Assembly (NCBI GenBank): GCA_019119635.1
Contig: DWWP01000025.1
Span: 62,001-126,000 of the forward strand
From: Candidatus Dietzia intestinipullorum
Lineage (GTDB): Bacteria; Actinomycetota; Actinomycetes; Mycobacteriales; Mycobacteriaceae
DNA length: 64,000 bases
Direction of reading: 5' to 3'
The stretch's first letter is position 1. Each line of letters opens with the position of its first letter. Below the pieces are notes generated by a model. The model ran no database searches. It was given only the letters and a program-made list of their open reading frames with translations, and was not told the DNA's origin. Position numbers and translations under genes: made by a program. Below, piece after piece: positions 15,773-25,070 of this stretch.

Positions 15773-18700
15773 GCGCGTCGACCACTCCGGAGGCCGTCGC
15801 CGACGCGTTGGGCATCCATCGCCCCACCGCCGAGCAGGCGGCGGTGATCGCGGGCCCCACCGAGCCCACGCTCGTGCTGGCGGGAGCCGGTGCGGGCAAG
15901 ACCGAGACCATGGCTGCGCGGGTGGTGTGGTTGGTGGCCAACGGGCACGCGCGGCCGTCGGAGATCCTCGGGCTCACCTTCACCCGGAAGGCCGCTCAAC
16001 AACTGTCGAGGCGGATCCGTCGACGGCTGGAGGCCCTCGCCCGCAGTCCGCTGTGCACAGGCCCGGACGCTGATCCCCGGATCGCGGAGGCCATCCGGAC
16101 CGAGGACCCGCAGATCTCCACCTACCACGCCTTCGCCGGTGGGCTGCTTGGCTCGTACGGCCTGCTCGTCCCGGTGGAACCGGACTCGCGGCTGCTCTCC
16201 CCGACGGCGGTCTTCCAGCTTGCCCACGACGTCGTGTCGCAGTGGGAGTCGCCCCTGATCGCCGGTACCTCGGCAGCAGGCGTGACCAGGGAGGTGCTGG
16301 CCCTGGCAGGGCAGCTCTCGGAACACCTCGTCACCACGGACGAGCTGCGCGCCCACCCGGATCTCGTCTCGACCCTCATCGCCACCCTGCCCGGCGGGCC
16401 CGGCCAGAAAGCCGAACCGACCGCGTGGCTGCGGGCGACGCTGACCGCGCAGGAGCACCGCGAGGAGCTCGCGGGCCTGGTCGACGCCGTCGCCGAGCGC
16501 ATGCGGTCGGAGGCGGCCGTGGACCACGCCTCGCAGATGTCCCTGGCGGCCACCGTGGCGCGGGATCACCCCGACGTGGGCGAGGCCGAGCGCAGGGCGT
16601 TCCGGGTGGTGCTGCTCGACGAGTACCAGGACACCGGGCACTCCCAGCGGGTGCTGCTCTCCGCGCTGTTCGGGGGCGGGGCCGGGCCGGTGCCCGCGGT
16701 GACGGCCGTCGGCGACCCGCTGCAGTCCATCTACGGCTGGCGCGGCGCTTCGGCGTCCAACCTCGATCTGTTCCCCACCGACTTTCCCCGCGCGGACGGC
16801 GGCCCGGCGCACCGGCGTGAACTCACCACGTCGTGGCGCAACCCGCCCGAGGTGCTGACGCTGGCCAACCGCATCACCGTCCCGCTGCGCGACCGGCCCG
16901 GCTCGATCGCCGTCCCTGAGCTGCGCGCACGCCCCGGCGCGGAGCCCGCCGACACCCGGATCGCCGTGCTCGACACCGTCGCGGAGGAGCGGGAGTGGTT
17001 GGCCGACGCCCTGGCCGCCCGGTACCGGGCCTCCGTCGACGCCGGCCGGGTCCCCACCGCGGCGGTACTCGTACGGCGCAACGCCGACTCCGGGCCGATC
17101 GCCGACGCCCTCGAGGAGCGCGGCCTGCCCGTCCAGGTCGAGGGGGTGGGGGGCCTGCTCGACGTCCCCGAGGTGGCGGACGTGGTCGCCCTGCTCACCG
17201 TGGTCGCCAGGCCGGGGGCCGGCGCCGCGCTGGTGCGGCTGCTCACCGGGGACCGCTTCGCCCTCGGGGCCGCGGATCTCGCGGCACTCGCGCGCCGGGC
17301 CGCGACCCTCTCGCTGCGACGGCCGAGCCCGGAGACGGGGGAGGTGCGCACCCGGGAGGCCCTCGACGACCTCCTCGACGCCGTCGCCTCGGGAGAAGAG
17401 ATCGACGCGGCGGGGCTCGCGGACGCCCTGGCCGACCCCGGCCCCCGGGACCGGTACAGCGAGGCCGGTCACGCGCGGATCAGCGACCTCGCCGCGATCA
17501 TCTCGGGGCTGCGCGGTCGCGTCTCGGCGCCGCCGTCCCGCCTGGTCGCCGCGGCCGAGCAGGCGCTGGGTCTCGACGCCGAGGTGCGGCTGCGGGAACG
17601 CGTCGACGGGGGCGAGGCCCGCGAGCAGCTCGACGAACTGCAGGCGGTGGCGTCGGCCTTCGGTGCCGGCAGGGGATCGGGTCTCGACGCGTTCCTCGCG
17701 TACCTCGAACTCGCCCGCACCGTGGACGGCGGACTGGCCAGGGGCGAGGTCGCGGCCGCCCCGGGGCGTGTCCAGATCCTCACCGTGCACCGCGCCAAGG
17801 GGCTCGAGTGGGAGATCGTCGCCGTGCCGCACGTGCTGGAGGGGGTCTTCCCGTCCGACCGGGCTCCGCAGGTCTCCACCCGGGCGGCCACGCAGCTCCC
17901 GGAGGAGCTGCGTGGCGATCGGGAACAGGAGGGCAACCCCGGCGGGGTGCCGGTGCCCCGGCTGGACGACGTCGGCGACCGGAAGCAGCTGGAGGACGCG
18001 CTCCGCACACACATCTCCCGCGTCAAGCGTCGGTCCCTGGACGAGGACCGGCGACTGTTCTACGTGGCGGTCACGCGGGCCGAACGCTCGCTGCTGGTGT
18101 CGGCGTCGCACTGGCAGGACAGCGGCAGGACGCCCAAGGGCCCGTCGGAGTTCTTCACCGAGGTGCTCGAGGCGTGCCGCGGGGAGGAACCCGTCGGGGT
18201 GGTGGACCACCTGGTCGAGAACCCCTCGGCGGTCAACCCGGCCACCGAGACCGTCATCGAGGCCACCTGGCCGCGGGCGACCCCCGCCGATCGGCTCGCG
18301 GCGGCGCGGGCCGTCGAGGGCGCGGACCCCGTGAACCCCGAGGCCGCCCCCGCGCCGGAACACGGCCCCGCCCGTCGGTGGCACCTCGCAGCGGGTCCAC
18401 TGCTGGCCGACGCACGCCGGGCGGCGGCCCGCCACGGGGAGGTCGTCCTGCCCCGGCGCCTCACGGCGGGCGAGATGGTGGCCCTGGCCGCCGATCCCGG
18501 CGCGTTCGCCGACCGCCTGCGCCGGCCGGTGCCGTACCGGCCGGACCGGTTCGCCCGCCGTGGGACCCGCTTCCACACATGGCTGGAACACCGGTTCGGC
18601 GCCACACACCTCCTGGACATCGACGACCTCCCCGGGGCCGGGGACTCCGGGGCCGGGGACGGGCTCTCCGAGGCGGACCTCACCGAGCTCCAGGAGGCGT

Positions 18701-19131
18701 TCGAGGCGTCCCCGTGGGCACGTCTGACACCAGAGGCCGTGGAAGTCCCCTTCGAGGTGGGCCTCGGGAGCCGCCTGCTCCGGGGGCGGATCGACGCGGT
18801 GTTCGCTGAGGGGGACGGCTGGGTCGTGGTGGACTGGAAGACCGGCAGGGTGCCGACCGACCGCGAGATGCCTGCCGTCGCGCTCCAACTGGCCGTCTAC
18901 CGCTACGCCTGGGCCCGCGTCGTCTCCGCGCGCACCGGCCGACGCGTGCCGCCGGAGCAGGTCCGCGCCGCCTTCCATTACGTCCGGCCGGGGCGGACGG
19001 TCGAGCCCACCGACCTCCCCGACGCCGACGAGCTCCTGCGGATCCTCGGGGAGGGCCGCGCCACCGGCCCGGACGACGGCCCGCCCGGCCCGCCCGGCTC
19101 GCCCCGGGTGTTGTCCGTCGAGGACCGATAG
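15769..19131 (+). CDS. adnB: AdnB subunit of the AdnAB helicase-nuclease
   Basis: A 1,120-residue lead motor of AdnAB. It carries a full set of UvrD motifs: AGAGAGKTETMAARV (I), LTFTRKAA (Ia), LLDEYQDTG (II), GDPLQSIYGWRGAS (III), TVHRAKGLEWE (V) and RRLFYVAVTRAERSLLVSA (VI). The C-terminal nuclease has VVVDWKTGR with the DxK catalytic pair, plus QLAVYRYAW. Compared with adnA its ATPase motifs are intact. It begins with ATGA overlap on adnA, as in the M. tuberculosis order (Rv3202c-Rv3201c). The pair is the Mycobacteriales counterpart of RecBCD/AddAB for end resection. Confidence 0.93.
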   Translation: MSASTTPEAVADALGIHRPTAEQAAVIAGPTEPTLVLAGAGAGKTETMAARVVWLVANGHARPSEILGLTFTRKAAQQLSRRIRRRLEALARSPLCTGPDADPRIAEAIRTEDPQISTYHAFAGGLLGSYGLLVPVEPDSRLLSPTAVFQLAHDVVSQWESPLIAGTSAAGVTREVLALAGQLSEHLVTTDELRAHPDLVSTLIATLPGGPGQKAEPTAWLRATLTAQEHREELAGLVDAVAERMRSEAAVDHASQMSLAATVARDHPDVGEAERRAFRVVLLDEYQDTGHSQRVLLSALFGGGAGPVPAVTAVGDPLQSIYGWRGASASNLDLFPTDFPRADGGPAHRRELTTSWRNPPEVLTLANRITVPLRDRPGSIAVPELRARPGAEPADTRIAVLDTVAEEREWLADALAARYRASVDAGRVPTAAVLVRRNADSGPIADALEERGLPVQVEGVGGLLDVPEVADVVALLTVVARPGAGAALVRLLTGDRFALGAADLAALARRAATLSLRRPSPETGEVRTREALDDLLDAVASGEEIDAAGLADALADPGPRDRYSEAGHARISDLAAIISGLRGRVSAPPSRLVAAAEQALGLDAEVRLRERVDGGEAREQLDELQAVASAFGAGRGSGLDAFLAYLELARTVDGGLARGEVAAAPGRVQILTVHRAKGLEWEIVAVPHVLEGVFPSDRAPQVSTRAATQLPEELRGDREQEGNPGGVPVPRLDDVGDRKQLEDALRTHISRVKRRSLDEDRRLFYVAVTRAERSLLVSASHWQDSGRTPKGPSEFFTEVLEACRGEEPVGVVDHLVENPSAVNPATETVIEATWPRATPADRLAAARAVEGADPVNPEAAPAPEHGPARRWHLAAGPLLADARRAAARHGEVVLPRRLTAGEMVALAADPGAFADRLRRPVPYRPDRFARRGTRFHTWLEHRFGATHLLDIDDLPGAGDSGAGDGLSEADLTELQEAFEASPWARLTPEAVEVPFEVGLGSRLLRGRIDAVFAEGDGWVVVDWKTGRVPTDREMPAVALQLAVYRYAWARVVSARTGRRVPPEQVRAAFHYVRPGRTVEPTDLPDADELLRILGEGRATGPDDGPPGPPGSPRVLSVEDR

Positions 19132-19193
19132 GTGACGATGGTCCCCGAGACGACGTCGGTTGGTGCCGACGACCTGCCCGAACGGAGTTGCCG

Positions 19194-20276
19194 ATGATGG
19201 CGAGGAAGCGCGCCCTGGCATCGCGGTTCCGCAGCAGTGATCCGCTGGACGAGAGTCCCGACCACGTCCTCGTGGGCGTGGTCAGCATCCCCGAGCGGGC
19301 GGAGAGCCCCTGGTGGCTGATCGGCAAGCGCATGCTCATGGCGCTCGTCATCCTGTTCCTCGCGGCGCTGGTGGTCTTCCTCGACCGGGACGGGTACACC
19401 GGTGGCGGCGGGCCCGAGGGTGAGCTGACCGTCGTCGACGCCGTCTACTACGCCACGGTCTCCCTCTCCACCACCGGCTACGGCGACATCACCCCGGTCA
19501 CGCAGCAGGCACGGCTCATCAACACGCTCGTCGTGACCCCACTGCGGTTGGTGTTCCTGGTCCTCCTGGTCGGCACCACACTGTCCGTCCTGACCGAGCA
19601 GTCCCGTCAGGCATTCAAGATCCAGCGCTGGAGGAATATCGTGCGCAACCACACCGTCGTCGTGGGCTACGGCACCAAGGGCCGGTCCTCCGTCGCGGCG
19701 ATGCTCGCCGACGAGATCGCCCCGGAGGACATCGTCGTGGTCGACACCGACGCGCAGGCGCTCAAGGCCGCCGCCGCGCGCGGTCTGGTCACCGTGCACG
19801 GCTCGGCCACCCGGTCCGACGTCCTCAAACTCGCGGGGGTCACCCGGGCGAGTTCCGTCGTGGTGGCCACCAACACCGATGACTCCTCCGTCCTGGTCAC
19901 CCTCACCGCCCGCGAACTCGCGCCCAACGCCAAGATCGTGGCGACCGTCCGCGAGGCCGACAACAAGCACCTGCTCAAGCAGTCCGGGGCGGACTCGGTG
20001 GTCGTCTCCGCCGAGACCGCGGGGCGACTGTTGGGCCTGGCCACCATCACGCCCACGGTCGTGGGGATGATGGAGGATCTCCTCACCCCCGACGAGGGCT
20101 TCTCGATAGCCGAACGTCGGGTGGAGGAGTCGGAGGTCGGGGGATCCCCCCGGCACCTCGCCGAGCTCGTGCTCGGGGTGGTACGAAAGGGACAGTTGAT
20201 CAAAGTCAGCGAGCCCGAGGCGGACGCACTCCGGTCCGGCGACAGGCTCCTCTACATCAAGATGGTCACCAGCTGA
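19194..20276 (+). CDS. Two-helix potassium channel with RCK/TrkA-N domain
   Basis: A 360-residue protein with two transmembrane helices (about residues 44-64 and 104-124). They flank a pore loop with the selectivity filter TTGYGDI. A cytoplasmic RCK domain follows with VVVGYGTKGRSSVAAML and TAETAGRLLG, and ends in a TrkA-C-like segment. It matches Rv3200c-type channels next to adnB and nudC in mycobacteria. Start options are ATG 19194 or 19197, and TTG 19188; GGAG upstream best fits 19194. nudC begins by one-base overlap with its stop. Confidence 0.88.
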   Translation: MMARKRALASRFRSSDPLDESPDHVLVGVVSIPERAESPWWLIGKRMLMALVILFLAALVVFLDRDGYTGGGGPEGELTVVDAVYYATVSLSTTGYGDITPVTQQARLINTLVVTPLRLVFLVLLVGTTLSVLTEQSRQAFKIQRWRNIVRNHTVVVGYGTKGRSSVAAMLADEIAPEDIVVVDTDAQALKAAAARGLVTVHGSATRSDVLKLAGVTRASSVVVATNTDDSSVLVTLTARELAPNAKIVATVREADNKHLLKQSGADSVVVSAETAGRLLGLATITPTVVGMMEDLLTPDEGFSIAERRVEESEVGGSPRHLAELVLGVVRKGQLIKVSEPEADALRSGDRLLYIKMVTS

Positions 20277-21196
20277 TGCCCCTCGATTTCTCCCTCGATT
20301 CGGACCCCCTGCTGTCCCGGTCGGCCCCCGACCGCGCCGCCGCGCTCCGTCCGGACGCCGACGCACTCGCACAGGGCTGGCCCGGAGCATCCATCCTCCG
20401 CGTGGACGCGCGCAGCCGATTCGCGACCGACCCCGCGGCCGACGGCGGGCGCTGCCTCCGCCTCGAGCCCGCGCTGCTGTTCTCCGACACGGTCCCCGAC
20501 GACGCCGTGTTCCTCGGCCGCGACGAGCGGGGCCGGCACCTGTGGGCACTCCCGGTCGATGAGCTCCCCGACGATCCCGCGGTGGCGTCGCTGCGCCGCA
20601 GTGGCGGCGAGCTCGTCGAGGGGGACGCCGCGCTCGCCGCGCAGGCGGTCGCTCTCCTCGGGTGGCACCGCGACAACGTCCGCGGTCGCGCACCGGCCCA
20701 CCGCCCCGTCCGGACTGACGCGGGGTGGGCGATCGTGGACCCGTTCCACGGCGCGCCCGAATACCCCCGCACCGATCCGGCAGTGATCTGTCTGGTCCAC
20801 GACGGCGGGCGCCGGGCGCTCCTGGCCCGTCAACCGGTGTGGCCCCGCGGGATGTACTCGCACGTCGCCGGGTTCGTCGAGGCGGGGGAGTCGCTCGAGG
20901 GCTGCGTGCGCCGCGAGGTCGGGGAAGAAGTCGGCGTCACGGTCGACCACGTGCGGTACCTCGGCAGTCAGCCCTGGCCGTTCCCGCGCTCGCTCATGGT
21001 GGGCTTCCACGCGACCGCCGACCCGGAGGCGCCGATCGTCCTCGAGGACGAGGAGATCGCCGAGGCCCGGTGGTTCGATGTCGACGAGGTCCGTGCGGCA
21101 CTGGCCGGGGAGGGCGACCTGATGGTGGCCCCGCCGGTGTCCATCGCCCACGTGATGCTGCGTTCGTGGGTCTCCGCGGTCGACGCGGAGAGCTGA
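20276..21196 (+). CDS. nudC: NAD+ diphosphatase NudC (Nudix), zinc ribbon lost
   Basis: A 306-residue Nudix hydrolase that splits NAD(H) and can remove NAD caps from RNA. The Nudix box is GFVEAGESLEGCVRREVGEEVG, and the NudC-specific SQPWPFPRS signature follows (about residues 232-240). Unusually, the region that holds four zinc cysteines in E. coli NudC reads GRAPAHRPVRTDAGW then HGAPEYPRTDPAVI, with no cysteines at all. The fold may be stabilised another way. The gene starts one base into the stop of the channel gene. A hairpin terminator follows. Confidence 0.9.
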   Translation: MPLDFSLDSDPLLSRSAPDRAAALRPDADALAQGWPGASILRVDARSRFATDPAADGGRCLRLEPALLFSDTVPDDAVFLGRDERGRHLWALPVDELPDDPAVASLRRSGGELVEGDAALAAQAVALLGWHRDNVRGRAPAHRPVRTDAGWAIVDPFHGAPEYPRTDPAVICLVHDGGRRALLARQPVWPRGMYSHVAGFVEAGESLEGCVRREVGEEVGVTVDHVRYLGSQPWPFPRSLMVGFHATADPEAPIVLEDEEIAEARWFDVDEVRAALAGEGDLMVAPPVSIAHVMLRSWVSAVDAES

Positions 21197-21204
21197 GACG
21201 AGCA

Positions 21205-21249
21205 GAGGGGGCGGGGCCCGCGTTCAGCGCGCCCCGCTCCCACCCCCTC
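21205..21249. terminator. Hairpin terminator between nudC and the mycoredoxin gene
   Basis: Core arms GCGGGGC (21211-21217) and GCCCCGC (21231-21237) extend to GAGGGG (21205-21210) and CCCCTC (21244-21249) across an unpaired stretch. It lies between the convergent nudC and mycoredoxin genes. Confidence 0.6.
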
Positions 21250-21260
21250 CGTCACCGGCG

Positions 21261-21536
21261 TCAGGCGTCGGCGAGTTCCGCGAGCTTGGCGCGCACCGCG
21301 GACGCCGGGGGGTTGGTGGCCGTGGTGCCGTCCGAGTACAGCGCCGTGGGGACCACCCGGTCGCCGCCGTTGACGCTCTCGACGTAGGCCGCCGCCTCGG
21401 GGTCCGCCTCCACGTCGATCTCGACGTACCCGATGTCCTTCTCTCCCAGCAGCTTCTTGAGCCGGTTGCAGAAGGGGCACCACGTCGTGGTGTACAGGGT
21501 GAGGGGTGCGGTGGTATCAGTCGTCTGATCGCTCAT
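21261..21536 (-). CDS. mrx1: Mycoredoxin (glutaredoxin-fold oxidoreductase)
   Basis: A 91-residue thioredoxin-fold protein with the redox motif CPFC in TTWCPFCNRLKKLL and a cis-proline region VVPTALYSDG. Mycoredoxins reduce mycothiolated proteins and so belong to thiol stress defence. M. tuberculosis has it at the same place between nudC and uvrD2 (Rv3198A). The promoter motif at 21544-21572 is a SigH-like pair with the same spacing as in the sigH promoter, which ties the gene to the stress regulon. ATG 21536 has no clear Shine-Dalgarno and the predicted start of transcription is nearly at the start codon. Confidence 0.9.
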   Translation of the reverse strand: MSDQTTDTTAPLTLYTTTWCPFCNRLKKLLGEKDIGYVEIDVEADPEAAAYVESVNGGDRVVPTALYSDGTTATNPPASAVRAKLAELADA

Positions 21537-21543
21537 GTACCGG

Positions 21544-21572
21544 ATCAACGCGCGACGGTCGCCGGAACTTCC
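21544..21572 (-). promoter_or_regulatory. SigH-type promoter of the mycoredoxin gene
   Basis: Read on the minus strand: GGAAGT (21572-21567), 17 bases, GTTGAT (21549-21544). The spacing is identical to GGAATA-N17-GTT before sigH. The predicted transcription start lies at or a few bases before ATG 21536, consistent with the missing Shine-Dalgarno. Mycoredoxin is a known SigR/SigH target in actinobacteria. Confidence 0.65.
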
Positions 21573-21622
21573 CGGGGGAGGCCCGACGGCGGTGTGTCGG
21601 ACCCGGATGCCACGATGGGGGC

Positions 21623-23737
21623 GTGACTGACAGGGGACGTCCGGGGGTGCTCGACGGTCTGGATCCGCAGCAGCGGCAGGCCGTCCTGGCCCCCCGTGGG
21701 CCGGTGAGCATCCTCGCCGGCGCGGGGACGGGCAAGACGCGCACCATCACGCGGCGCATCGCCCACCTGGTGTCGACGGGGCACGTGCGCGGCGACCAGG
21801 TGCTCTCGGTGACCTTCACGGCCCGGGCGGCCGGCGAACTGCGCATGCGGCTCGCCGGGCTGGGCGTCGCGGACGCGGGTACGGGGCCGGTGCAGGCCAG
21901 GACCTTCCACTCCGCAGCGCTGCGTCACCTCTCGTACTTCTGGCCGCGGGTCTACGGGGAGGAGCCGTGGCAACTGCTCGACGGGCAGTTCCGGGCGGTC
22001 GCGCAGGCCGTGCGCAGGGCGGGTCTTGATCCGTCGACGGAGACCATCAGGGATGTGCTCACGGAGATCGGCTGGGCCAAGTCGAGCCTGCTCACCCCGG
22101 ACACCTACGCCGAGAAGGCGGTGGGGCTCGGCCGGAACCTGCCCGTCCCGGCGCCGGAGGTCGCGCACGCGTTCCGCGCCTACGAGGATCTCAAGGTCTC
22201 CGGCCCGGTGCGATTGCTCGACTTCGATGACCTGCTGGGGCACATGGCGGACCTGCTGGAGGAGGTCCCGGCGATCGCGGAGGAGTTCCGGGACCGCTAC
22301 CGCTGCTTCGTCGTCGACGAGTTCCAGGACGTCACCCCCGCCCAGCAGCGTCTCCTGTCCGCGTGGCTGGGGCAGCGGGACGACCTCACGGTGGTCGGGG
22401 ACGTCAACCAGACTATCTACTCCTTCGCCGGTGCCGAGCCGGATTTCCTGCTGGGCTTCGCCGAGCGGTTCCCCGGTGCGACCGTCGTGCGGCTGGAATC
22501 GGACTACCGGTCCACGCCGCAGGTCGTCGACCTGGCGAACACCGTGATCGGTGCCGGCGCGGGACGCTTCCGTTCGGCCGGTCTCACCCTGCGGGGCATG
22601 CGGCCGCCAGGGCCGGAACCCCGCCTGGCCGAGCACCCGGACGAGGACGCGGAGGCGGCGGCGGTGGCGGGCGCCATCGCGGACCTGGTCCACGGTGGGC
22701 TCGACCCCTCGGAGATCGCGGTGCTCTACCGCATCAACGCCCAGTCCGAACGCGTGGAGTCCGCGCTCGACGAGGTCGGGATCGGGTACCGACTCAAGGG
22801 CGGGGAGGGCTTCTTCGACCGCCCGGTGATCCGGCGCGCGATGGCGGCGATCGACCGGTTGGTCGACGGCACGGACGAGGCCTCGGCAGAACAGAACGCG
22901 GCGATCACCGATCCCACGGCCGTCGTGCGGGTGATCCGGGACGCGCTCGCCCCGCTGGGGCTCTCAGATGCCGAGCCGTCCGGCACGCAGGCCCGCGAGA
23001 CGTGGGATTCACTCAACGCCCTGGCCGGCCTCGCGGAGGAGATCGCCACCACCGAGCCGACGCCGGGACTGCTCCCGGTGGTCGCGGGACTGCGGGCCAG
23101 GGCCGCCGCGCGCCATGCGCCGGACGAGCGCGGCGTCACCCTGGCGTCGTTCCACGCTGCCAAGGGCCTCGAGTGGGATGCCGTCTTCCTCATCGGCGTC
23201 CACGAGGGCGGGGTGCCCATCAGCCACGCGATCAACGCGGGTGCGGACGCGATCGAGGAGGAGCGGCGCCTGCTGTACGTGGGCATCACCCGTGCGCGGG
23301 AGCACCTGTCGCTCTCGTGGAGCCGCAGCCGTCGCGCCGGTGGGCGTGCCACCCGCAGGCCGAGCCGCTTCCTCGACCCCGTCCGGCCGGCGCCGGCCCC
23401 CACCACGGCCGGGACGTCCGGAGGTGGGTCCGAGAAGGGCCGGTGCCGTGGCTGCGGGGCGAAGCTCACCGGGCCGATGCATCGCGCGTTGGGGTTGTGC
23501 CCGGACTGCTCGATCGAGGTGGACACGGAACTGTTCGAACAGCTCCGGCAGTGGCGCAAGGAGACCTCGGAACGCATCGCCAAGCCCGCCTACACCGTCT
23601 TCACCAACGACACCCTGGCCAAGATCGCCTACGAACGGCCGACCGATACGGGCGCGCTGGGGCGGATCGGCGGGATCGGTGCGCACAAGCTCAGCGAATA
23701 CGGCGACGACGTACTGCGGATCGTCAGGGCGAGGTGA
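21623..23737 (+). CDS. uvrD2: ATP-dependent DNA helicase UvrD2
   Basis: A 704-residue superfamily 1 helicase. Motifs: AGAGTGKTRT (I), VTFTARAAGELR (Ia), VDEFQDVTPAQQ (II), GDVNQTIYSFAGA (III), SFHAAKGLEWDAV (V) and RRLLYVGITRAREHLSLSW (VI). After the motor come the four-cysteine zinc module CRGCGAKLTG and LCPDCS, which is diagnostic of UvrD2. A C-terminal HRDC domain (about residues 615-704) follows. The protein unwinds DNA with Ku-independent activity in mycobacteria. GTG 21623 follows CACGAT placed at -12 to -7, suggesting a leaderless message. It is convergent with the ABC1 kinase gene. Confidence 0.94.
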   Translation: MTDRGRPGVLDGLDPQQRQAVLAPRGPVSILAGAGTGKTRTITRRIAHLVSTGHVRGDQVLSVTFTARAAGELRMRLAGLGVADAGTGPVQARTFHSAALRHLSYFWPRVYGEEPWQLLDGQFRAVAQAVRRAGLDPSTETIRDVLTEIGWAKSSLLTPDTYAEKAVGLGRNLPVPAPEVAHAFRAYEDLKVSGPVRLLDFDDLLGHMADLLEEVPAIAEEFRDRYRCFVVDEFQDVTPAQQRLLSAWLGQRDDLTVVGDVNQTIYSFAGAEPDFLLGFAERFPGATVVRLESDYRSTPQVVDLANTVIGAGAGRFRSAGLTLRGMRPPGPEPRLAEHPDEDAEAAAVAGAIADLVHGGLDPSEIAVLYRINAQSERVESALDEVGIGYRLKGGEGFFDRPVIRRAMAAIDRLVDGTDEASAEQNAAITDPTAVVRVIRDALAPLGLSDAEPSGTQARETWDSLNALAGLAEEIATTEPTPGLLPVVAGLRARAAARHAPDERGVTLASFHAAKGLEWDAVFLIGVHEGGVPISHAINAGADAIEEERRLLYVGITRAREHLSLSWSRSRRAGGRATRRPSRFLDPVRPAPAPTTAGTSGGGSEKGRCRGCGAKLTGPMHRALGLCPDCSIEVDTELFEQLRQWRKETSERIAKPAYTVFTNDTLAKIAYERPTDTGALGRIGGIGAHKLSEYGDDVLRIVRAR

Positions 23738-23746
23738 CCGGGGAAC

Positions 23747-25063
23747 TCAGGCGGGGTCGGTGAAGATCTCCGGCATCCAGGTGCGCACGATCTCCTGATA
23801 CGGAGCGGTGGCCTCGAGCTGGCACAGCATGCCCACCGACGCCGACAGCACGCGGTGGATCAGCACGTAGTCGCGCGGCAGGGTGAACGCGCGGGCGGTG
23901 CGGAACTCCCGCCCGGAGACGTCACCGTAGACGGCCATGATGCGCTGCATCCACGCGCGGTCGAAGTGGAATTCCGGTGCCCTCATCGGTTCGATGAACG
24001 GGCCCAGGAACGCCATCGCGTCGTCCGGGTCCACACCGCCACGCCCCACGTAGCCGGCTGAGTGCATCATCGCGAGCAGCTCATCGGAGCGCTCGGCCAA
24101 CGCCAGTCGCATCATCGACGTGAGGACATCGGGCATGCCCTCGGGCAACGAGAGAGACGCCCCGAAGTCGAGCACCACCATGCGACCGTCCGGCGCCAGC
24201 AGAAAATTCCCCGGGTGCGGATCGCCGTGCATCATGCGGACGCGCGCGGGGGAGGAGAACTGGAACTCGGACAACAACATCCCGGCGCGGTCGCGTTCCT
24301 CGCGCGTGCCCTCGGCGGCGACCTGGCCCAGCGTCCGCCCCTCGGCCCACTCCGTCACCAGCACTCTGGGGGAGGACGCCAGGACCCCGGGGACGTGGAT
24401 GCGGGGATCGCCGCGGAAGGCCCCGGCGAAGACACGCTGGCTGTCGGCTTCCCCCCGATAGTCGAGCTCGGAGACGGCGCTGGCGTACAGCTCGTCGATC
24501 ACGGCCTTGACGTCCGTGCCCGGATTCAGTGGCCGCAGGAGCGGTCCGAGACGCCGGAGCTGCCTGAGGTCGGAGCGCAGGGCCTCGTCGGCGCCCGGGT
24601 ACTGCACCTTGACGGCCACCTGCCGGCCGTCCGACCAGCGCGCGCGGTGGACCTGGCCGATCGAGGCGGCGGCGGTGGCCTCCCCGTCGAAGTCCTCGAA
24701 CCGCTCGCGCCACCGCAGACCGAGTTGCGTGTCGAGGACCCTCTCCACCTCGTCCGGGGGGAGCGGTGGCGCCTCGGCCTGGAGTTTGGTGAGCGCCTCG
24801 CGGAACGGTTCGGCGTACCGGTCCGGCATCCCGGCCTCGAACACACTCAGCGCCTGGCCGACCTTCATGGCGCCGCCCTTGAGCTCACCGAGAACGGCGA
24901 AGACCTGCTCGGCGGCGTGATCGGCCAACTCCTCGGAGAACTCCCCGTCGCTACGCCCCAGTGCGCGTCGTCCCAGGCCGCCGACCGCGCGGCCTGCTAT
25001 CCCCAGCGGCAGGCCGGCGAGCCGGGCGGCTCGCCGGGACGAGGAACGGGGTACGTCGGACAC
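23747..25063 (-). CDS. ABC1/AarF/UbiB-family atypical kinase
   Basis: A 438-residue protein of the AarF/ABC1 family. It shows the KxGQ-like motif KVGQALSVFE near residues 60-70, AAASIGQVHRARWSDGRQVAVKVQYPG with the ATP-binding lysine, and MHGDPHPGNFLLAPDGRMVVLDFGAS with catalytic and metal-binding residues. These proteins regulate lipid or quinone metabolism rather than phosphorylating proteins. M. tuberculosis Rv3197 occupies the same position. Start GTG 25063. It is convergent with uvrD2, separated by only 9 bases, so the whiB7 gene found here in M. tuberculosis is missing. Confidence 0.87.
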   Translation of the reverse strand: MSDVPRSSSRRAARLAGLPLGIAGRAVGGLGRRALGRSDGEFSEELADHAAEQVFAVLGELKGGAMKVGQALSVFEAGMPDRYAEPFREALTKLQAEAPPLPPDEVERVLDTQLGLRWRERFEDFDGEATAAASIGQVHRARWSDGRQVAVKVQYPGADEALRSDLRQLRRLGPLLRPLNPGTDVKAVIDELYASAVSELDYRGEADSQRVFAGAFRGDPRIHVPGVLASSPRVLVTEWAEGRTLGQVAAEGTREERDRAGMLLSEFQFSSPARVRMMHGDPHPGNFLLAPDGRMVVLDFGASLSLPEGMPDVLTSMMRLALAERSDELLAMMHSAGYVGRGGVDPDDAMAFLGPFIEPMRAPEFHFDRAWMQRIMAVYGDVSGREFRTARAFTLPRDYVLIHRVLSASVGMLCQLEATAPYQEIVRTWMPEIFTDPA

Positions 25064-25070
25064 GCCCCAA

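Noticed and set aside
15559..19221. A 1,220-codon open frame antisense to adnB
   Set aside because: Composition is Gly/Arg/Val-rich without domains; adnB has full helicase and nuclease motifs.
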